Part shown: in pieces, positions 5,971 to 9,778 of the stretch
How positions within the stretch are numbered: position 1 is the first letter of the stretch
How the letters are laid out: every line of letters begins with the position of its first letter
Assembly (NCBI GenBank): GCA_900554905.1
Contig: USJB01000031.1
Span: forward strand, 1-9,778
DNA length: 9,778 nucleotides
Source: an uncultured Collinsella sp.
Lineage (GTDB): Bacteria > Actinomycetota > Coriobacteriia > Coriobacteriales > Coriobacteriaceae
Direction: 5' to 3'
Position numbers and translations under genes: made by a program
Notes under the pieces: generated by a model
What the model was told of the DNA's origin: nothing
The model's database searches: none
What the model saw: the letters and a program-made list of their open reading frames with translations, nothing else

Positions 5971-6753
5971 ATGGAGCCCCGGTTATTTGATGCACACTGC
6001 CATCTTGATTTAATGGCTCACCCGGACGCCGTTGCCGATGAGGCAACGGCGCTGGGCTTGGGTCTATTTGATTGCGGCGTCGATCCACGCGACTTTTCGG
6101 CCGCAAACGAGCGCGCTCGTCGCCACCCGGGCATCATCGCCGGCGTTGGGCTTCACCCCTGGTGGCTCGCCGATGGCCACTGCGGTTTTGCCGAAGTCAA
6201 TCTGCTTTGCGAAGTTGCTGCCCAAGAACGCTACATCGGCGAAGTCGGACTCGACTTTTCCGCGCGCTTTGCTGGAAGTGAGCCGCTACAAATACAGGCA
6301 CTTAACCGGCTCTGCGATGCGCTCGTGCAGCATCCTCTTACCGGGCGCGTGATATCAATTCACGCCGTTCGTTCGGCAGGAGCCGTACTGGACGTCCTCG
6401 AATCGCATGGACTACTCATCCCAAACCCCGACTCCCCCGCTATCATCTTCCACTGGTTTAGCGGCACTTCGGACGAACTCACCCGCGCGCGTAATGCGGG
6501 CTGCTATTTTTCCGTCAACGAACGCATGCTCGCGACCAAGCGCGGTCGCGAATACGCACGACAGATTCCACTCGACCGCCTACTGCTCGAGACCGATGCG
6601 CCGGCCGAGCCAAACACAGAAACAAGCGCGCAGTCGCTCATCAGGTCGCTCACAAGGACCTCAGAACGCATCACCTCGCTCAAAAACTGCGACGCAAAGC
6701 GCATCGAGTCGATAGTTTTAACAAATGCGCGCTCTTTTTTTGACCTTCGCTAA
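5971..6753 (+). CDS. tatD: TatD-family metal-dependent hydrolase (putative DNase)
   Basis: The product has 260 residues, the usual length for the TatD family. The metal-binding set is intact: H9 and H11 in FDAHCHLD, E91 in YIGEVGLDFS, H131 in SIHAVRSAG, H161 in IFHWFSG and D209 in LLLETDAP. GVGLHPWW (58-65) is the family's signature loop. Family members are TIM-barrel hydrolases with 3'-5' exonuclease or DNA-repair roles; the exact substrate cannot be told from sequence, and YcfH or YabD-type paralogues are alternatives. It follows tcdA after 14 bases, with GGAG nine bases ahead of the ATG, so it is likely the second gene of that operon. Its stop is followed within a few bases by the left arm of a 31-bp inverted repeat. 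Confidence 0.9.
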   Translation: MEPRLFDAHCHLDLMAHPDAVADEATALGLGLFDCGVDPRDFSAANERARRHPGIIAGVGLHPWWLADGHCGFAEVNLLCEVAAQERYIGEVGLDFSARFAGSEPLQIQALNRLCDALVQHPLTGRVISIHAVRSAGAVLDVLESHGLLIPNPDSPAIIFHWFSGTSDELTRARNAGCYFSVNERMLATKRGREYARQIPLDRLLLETDAPAEPNTETSAQSLIRSLTRTSERITSLKNCDAKRIESIVLTNARSFFDLR

Positions 6754-6758
6754 CCCCT

Positions 6759-6991
6759 GGTGTGCAAAAAATGCCAAATATGAGTACTGCTACCGGAATG
6801 GATACATTTCTTTTAACTTTCCAACCGCCAGAATAATCCTCGATTGTCCGCTAATTAAAGCTTTTACAGTCATTCATCCTGCGTTTTCACAAATCTTAAA
6901 CCCCTCCAGACGCTCAAATCACGTCTGAAGGGGTTGATTTTGCTGCGACTAAATTAGTCACAGTACTCATATTTGGCATTTTTTGCACACC
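6759..6991. repeat. Perfect 31-bp inverted repeat bounding a 233-bp intergenic element
   Basis: Bases 6759-6789 (beginning GGTGTGCAAAAAATGCC, ending GAGTACTG) are the exact reverse complement of 6961-6991. The arms are separated by 171 bases that are AT-rich and hold a terminator-like hairpin and a short palindrome at 6947-6959 (GACTAA, A, TTAGTC). Each arm lies in sense orientation just after the 3' end of the gene pointing towards it: tatD on the left, frlD on the right. No direct flanking duplication is visible. It could be a non-autonomous mobile element, or two copies of a 3'-end motif. No gene is seen between 6754 and 7032. Confidence 0.9.
6899..6941. terminator. Terminator-like hairpin between convergent tatD and frlD
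   Basis: Seven-base outer stem (6899-6905 AACCCCT with 6929-6935 AGGGGTT) and six-base inner stem (6907-6912 CAGACG with 6922-6927 CGTCTG), with one mismatch between them and a nine-base loop. The plus-strand tail is GATTTT; the minus-strand tail is TAAGATTT. It could end both convergent operons, better for the plus strand. Confidence 0.6.
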
Positions 6992-6992
6992 G

Positions 6993-7026
6993 GGTCCCGG
7001 GGAGGATCCTGCACCTCCCCGGGACC
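6993..7026 (-). terminator. GC-rich 13-bp hairpin just after frlD
   Basis: Perfect 13-base stem, 6993-7005 (GGTCCCGGGGAGG) with 7014-7026 (CCTCCCCGGGACC), with an eight-base loop, six bases beyond the frlD stop. On the minus strand it is followed by CGGTGTGCAAAAAA, so a U-tract is absent. It may stabilise the 3' end of the frl mRNA or stop transcription by another route. Confidence 0.5.
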
Positions 7027-7032
7027 GCTCGG

Positions 7033-7896
7033 CTATTCGACGATTGGTGCTCCGTGGCCCCAAGAACCTTCCATACCGCACACGGTCGAGGCAAACCCGG
7101 CAGCAAAGTCGAGCGCGCGCTCGATGGCCTCGGCGCCATCCTCACCGCGCTTGGCGGAATCGAGATAGCACATCAAAAACGAAGTGAGGAACGAGTCGCC
7201 CGCCCCCATGGTGTCCTTCATGTCCGTTACCGGTTTAGCCAGCTGGCGGTAATAACGCTCGCCGTCGTAAGCAATGCAGCCCTCGGCGCCCGCCGTAGCC
7301 GACACAAAACGCGGACCCAGGCCCTTCACCCATGCCAGACGCTCGCGAATCTCGTCCTCGCTCGCGGCATCCGCCGCACTAAAGAAAGCAAAATCGACGT
7401 AGGGCGCAATCTGCTCGTAGTACTCGTCGGTGGAGTCGTCCGAAAAGTCAAAAGAGACCGTGACGCCCGCAGCCTTCAACTTGGGCAGCTCGCGCTCGGT
7501 AAAGCAATAGTTGCCCGAATGAACCACATCGAACTGCTTCATGTACGCAAGATCAAAGCGATCGAGGACATAGCGCGCATCGCCACGGATACCGCCCTCG
7601 TTGGAGCCAAGGAAGACACGGTCACCGTCAACGACGGTCACGCGAGCCGCTCCGTTCTCGCCAATCATCTGCTCGCACTTGTCAAGCTCGATACCCTCAT
7701 CCTCGAGGCTTGCAATGACATGCTCGGCAGCGGCATCATTGCCAAAAATGCCCATGTATGCGGAGCGTGCGGCACCGCATTTCTTGGCATAAACGGCGAA
7801 GTTCACCGCATTGCCGCCGGGATACATGGTGTGGATATGCTCGTAGCGATCGACGACGTTGTCGCCAAATCCGAGCGCGTTAACGTTAAATGCCAT
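7033..7896 (-). CDS. frlD: Fructoselysine 6-kinase (PfkB family)
   Basis: The product has 287 residues, a little longer than E. coli FrlD (261). It is a ribokinase/PfkB fold: YPGGNAVNFAVYAKKCG (25-41) is the sugar-binding GGN motif in the form typical of FrlD, and DTMGAGDSF (228-236) is the PfkB second signature with catalytic base D234 and the anion hole GAGD. Role: ATP-dependent phosphorylation of fructoselysine to fructoselysine 6-phosphate in the cytoplasm. The ribosome site AAGGAG lies eight bases before the ATG. The gap to frlB is only 14 bases, so it is the last gene of the frl operon. Other PfkB kinases of Amadori products (for example of fructose-asparagine) are possible, but the neighbours FrlB and FrlC favour fructoselysine. 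Confidence 0.9.
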   Translation of the reverse strand: MAFNVNALGFGDNVVDRYEHIHTMYPGGNAVNFAVYAKKCGAARSAYMGIFGNDAAAEHVIASLEDEGIELDKCEQMIGENGAARVTVVDGDRVFLGSNEGGIRGDARYVLDRFDLAYMKQFDVVHSGNYCFTERELPKLKAAGVTVSFDFSDDSTDEYYEQIAPYVDFAFFSAADAASEDEIRERLAWVKGLGPRFVSATAGAEGCIAYDGERYYRQLAKPVTDMKDTMGAGDSFLTSFLMCYLDSAKRGEDGAEAIERALDFAAGFASTVCGMEGSWGHGAPIVE

Positions 7897-7910
7897 GGCC
7901 TTTGCTCCTT

Positions 7911-8879
7911 CTAGTACTCGACAACACCCATATAGCGACGGAAATCGGGATCGTGATCAAACACCTTGCCGCGTGCAGCACGCAGCTCGCAGTTCATGGC
8001 GTAGAACAGCACCGGGTCCAGATAGGCACGGACGCTCGCCGGCACGGCTTCCATACCGTACTCCTTGGCATCGAGCACCATCAGCGTATCGGTATGCGTC
8101 TTAAGGAACGCCAGGGCGCGCTCGTCCATGGCACGGCACTCGCTGGAGCCCATCTGCAGGAAGTAAAAAACGCCATCCTGAGTAGCCTCGAAGGGGCCAT
8201 GGAAGTACTCGGCAGAGTGGATGTAGCTGCAGTGCTGCCACTGCATCTCCATAAGAGAGCAGATAGCGAAACCGTAGGTCTGGCTAAAGTTGGGACCGCT
8301 GCCCAGAATATAGAAGAACTCGTGCTCCTGGCAAAGCTTGGCAAAGCGATCGCCCAGCTCGGCATTTACCTTCTCGCGTGCCGGGGGAAGAATCTTATCC
8401 ATCTCGGCGATACCGGCATACATATCGGCAAGATCGGCGTAGCCCTCCTGCTGATCGAGCAGCTCTGCCGCAAGCGACAGCGAAATGCCAGCGGGGACCT
8501 CAGCCTGCGGCACGCCCTCGCCCCATGGGTAGACCCACGTGGTCCACTTGCCGGAGTCGATCTTAGATCCAGCGTTGTCGGTCTGGGCGATCACCGTAGC
8601 GCCGGCAGCAAGGGCAATCTCGCAGCCCTCGACGACCTCCGGGGTGTTGCCACTGTGGCTACAAGCGATGACCAGGGACTTCTCACCCAGACGACGCGGA
8701 CGCATAATGTCGAATTCACGCGCGGTATAGATATACGAAGTGAAGGTGGTTGCCTCGCGCTGCAGAAGCTCATGAGCCGGGATCAAATCGATCATGGAGC
8801 CACCGCAAGCAATCCAGTAGACACTGTCGAACTTGCCCTTCTCGGCAATTGCCTCTTTGATCAGATCGTGTGCGTTCAT
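7911..8879 (-). CDS. frlB: Fructoselysine 6-phosphate deglycase (SIS-domain)
   Basis: The product has 322 residues and two SIS (sugar isomerase) domains. Domain 1 has WIACGGSM (22-29) and ACSHSGNTPEVVEG (72-85), the phosphosugar-binding Ser/Thr loop; domain 2 has YILGSGPNFSQTYG (190-203). E211 (LMEMQW) and H227 (EYFHGPF) are 16 apart, the same spacing as the catalytic Glu/His pair reported for the related deglycase FraB (E214/H230). The C-terminal FDHDPDFRRYMGVVEY is typical of FrlB. Role: splits fructoselysine 6-phosphate into glucose 6-phosphate and lysine. The ATG at 8879 is preferred to one at 8912 because AAGGA lies seven bases before it. It sits second in the minus-strand operon, 62 bases after frlC, without a terminator between. 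Confidence 0.92.
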   Translation of the reverse strand: MNAHDLIKEAIAEKGKFDSVYWIACGGSMIDLIPAHELLQREATTFTSYIYTAREFDIMRPRRLGEKSLVIACSHSGNTPEVVEGCEIALAAGATVIAQTDNAGSKIDSGKWTTWVYPWGEGVPQAEVPAGISLSLAAELLDQQEGYADLADMYAGIAEMDKILPPAREKVNAELGDRFAKLCQEHEFFYILGSGPNFSQTYGFAICSLMEMQWQHCSYIHSAEYFHGPFEATQDGVFYFLQMGSSECRAMDERALAFLKTHTDTLMVLDAKEYGMEAVPASVRAYLDPVLFYAMNCELRAARGKVFDHDPDFRRYMGVVEY

Positions 8880-8941
8880 ATCCAGTTCCTTTCTTGTTTG
8901 GGCCGCAATCAATGACGTTGGTTGCGTGGCCGATAGTTGTT

Positions 8942-9778
8942 TTAGTCAATCAGATATTTCTCGAATGCGGCCATGTTCTTGGCATCTGCCGCCGCCGGGT
9001 CATCGTAGTAACGACCGTCCGTGATTTCCTGGCCCAGCATGCCGTCGAAACCATGGGCGTTGAGCGTGGCGACGAAGGCGTCCATATCGTGCTTGCCATC
9101 GCCCCACACCAGATGGCCATACGGGTCACCGTCGATAAAGTGCATCTCGTGAATTGCCCCATCACCAAAGGTGGCAAACCAGTCCTCGAGCGTCTCGCCT
9201 GCAACGCCCATCGCGGTTGTATCAACCATGGGCTGTAAGTACGGGCTCGCGACCTCGTCAATCATGCGCTTCGCATCGGAAACCGTCGTCACAAGGTTGC
9301 TCTCCTCGGGACGCAGGCTTTCCATCGTAAGCACCAGACCGTGCTCGCCGGCATACTCCGCCAGAATGGACAAGTGCTCGCGGCTGCGCTTCCAAGCTTC
9401 CTCGCGGTCCTCGTCCCAGTCGCCCCAGCCCGAGTTGACGGACATACGGTCGCACCCAAGTACCTCGGCAAGCTCAATGCCGTGCTTAAAGTACGCCAGG
9501 CTGCGCTGCTCATGCAGCGGTTTGCGTGCGCAATACTGCCAAGGATAGACAACATTCTCGGGGCACAGAGTACGATACCTAAGCCCACGGTCTGCAGCCT
9601 TTTTCGCCAGGACCTCAGCCTCAAAGTAGCCCGTATGGTCGAGCGTCACATGCGGCTCTGCGCACCACAGCTCAATGGACTCAAAGCCCAAACGCTGCTG
9701 CACATCAAGGAAGTAATCGAGCGACCACATGATGTAGTGGATATTCATGCCCGCAATCTGCTCGCGGTGCAGCGTCGG
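8942..9778 (-). CDS. frlC: Fructoselysine 3-epimerase (partial, 5' end beyond window)
   Basis: This is an AP-endonuclease-2/xylose-isomerase-like TIM barrel. Counting from the internal ATG at 9748, likely metal ligands are E143 (LTMESLRPEESN), D176 (MVDTTAMG), H203 (EMHFIDGD) and E241 (GQEITDGRY); GFESIELWCAEPH (21-33) matches the first strand of FrlC. Role: interconverts psicoselysine and fructoselysine by C3 epimerisation, feeding FrlD. The frame stays open upstream of 9748 to the window edge and adds P-T-L-H-R-E-Q-I-A-G; the ATG at 9748 lacks a ribosome site, so the true start probably lies beyond 9778. It is the most upstream frl gene visible; the promoter, any transporter and any FrlR-type regulator must lie to the right, outside the window. 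Confidence 0.85.
   Translation of the reverse strand, partial: PTLHREQIAGMNIHYIMWSLDYFLDVQQRLGFESIELWCAEPHVTLDHTGYFEAEVLAKKAADRGLRYRTLCPENVVYPWQYCARKPLHEQRSLAYFKHGIELAEVLGCDRMSVNSGWGDWDEDREEAWKRSREHLSILAEYAGEHGLVLTMESLRPEESNLVTTVSDAKRMIDEVASPYLQPMVDTTAMGVAGETLEDWFATFGDGAIHEMHFIDGDPYGHLVWGDGKHDMDAFVATLNAHGFDGMLGQEITDGRYYDDPAAADAKNMAAFEKYLID

Noticed and set aside
6725..6928. 67-codon plus-strand frame overlapping the end of tatD and the left repeat arm
   Set aside because: It starts inside tatD in another frame and runs into the terminator-like hairpin; no ribosome site or family. Repeat-arm translation (CAKNAKYEYC) is also seen on the other strand, as expected of an inverted repeat rather than of a protein.
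6759..6991. CRISPR array or insertion sequence
   Set aside because: There are only two repeat copies in opposite orientation, no spacer series, no transposase frame and no visible target duplication.
7890..8915. Long open frame on the plus strand, opposite frlB
   Set aside because: Antisense shadow of frlB, with no ribosome site or recognisable domain. The same holds for the plus-strand frame opposite frlD (6973-7914) and the minus-strand frame opposite tcdA (5123-6106).

Overview
The window looks like a chromosomal stretch from a high-GC gut bacterium of the Coriobacteriia (Collinsella-like). This is an inference from GC-rich coding sequence, strong GGAGG-type ribosome sites, a compact gene mix and a fructoselysine (frl) operon; no rRNA or marker gene here proves it.

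Layout, left to right. (1) 1-79 holds the probable last codons of a plus-strand gene and a strong terminator shared by convergent genes. (2) 80-1577 is a minus-strand pair clearly poorer in GC than its surroundings: a twin-arginine-signal protein with a cysteine-peptidase-like layout, followed by an overlapping small lipoprotein. It looks acquired. A perfect 12-bp palindrome sits at its probable promoter. (3) 1858-3537 is a complete EttA-type ABC-F translation factor (minus). (4) 3723-4698 is an SdpR/SdpI-type autorepressor-immunity pair (minus) with a good promoter and a dyad over its -35. (5) 4786-4951, divergent from sdpRI, holds a probable LexA (SOS) box within a promoter that leads to a well-placed Shine-Dalgarno and a 28-residue hydrophobic peptide. 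This resembles SOS-controlled membrane peptide toxins. It is followed by about 200 bases with hairpins and a possible antisense promoter. (6) 5159-6753 is a plus-strand pair, tRNA t6A dehydratase TcdA and TatD-family metal-dependent hydrolase. (7) 6754-7032 is the convergent gap, with a perfect 31-bp inverted repeat whose arms follow the 3' ends of tatD and frlD, plus two hairpins. (8) 7033-9778 is a minus-strand operon frlC-frlB-frlD for fructoselysine (Amadori product) breakdown. frlC runs off the right edge.

How the parts work together: FrlC epimerises psicoselysine to fructoselysine, FrlD phosphorylates it, and FrlB splits it into glucose 6-phosphate and lysine. TcdA modifies tRNA A37 and EttA tunes the start of elongation under low energy. 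The sdpRI pair and the divergent SOS-linked peptide form the most intriguing block: a membrane-active peptide candidate back to back with a membrane immunity-type protein.
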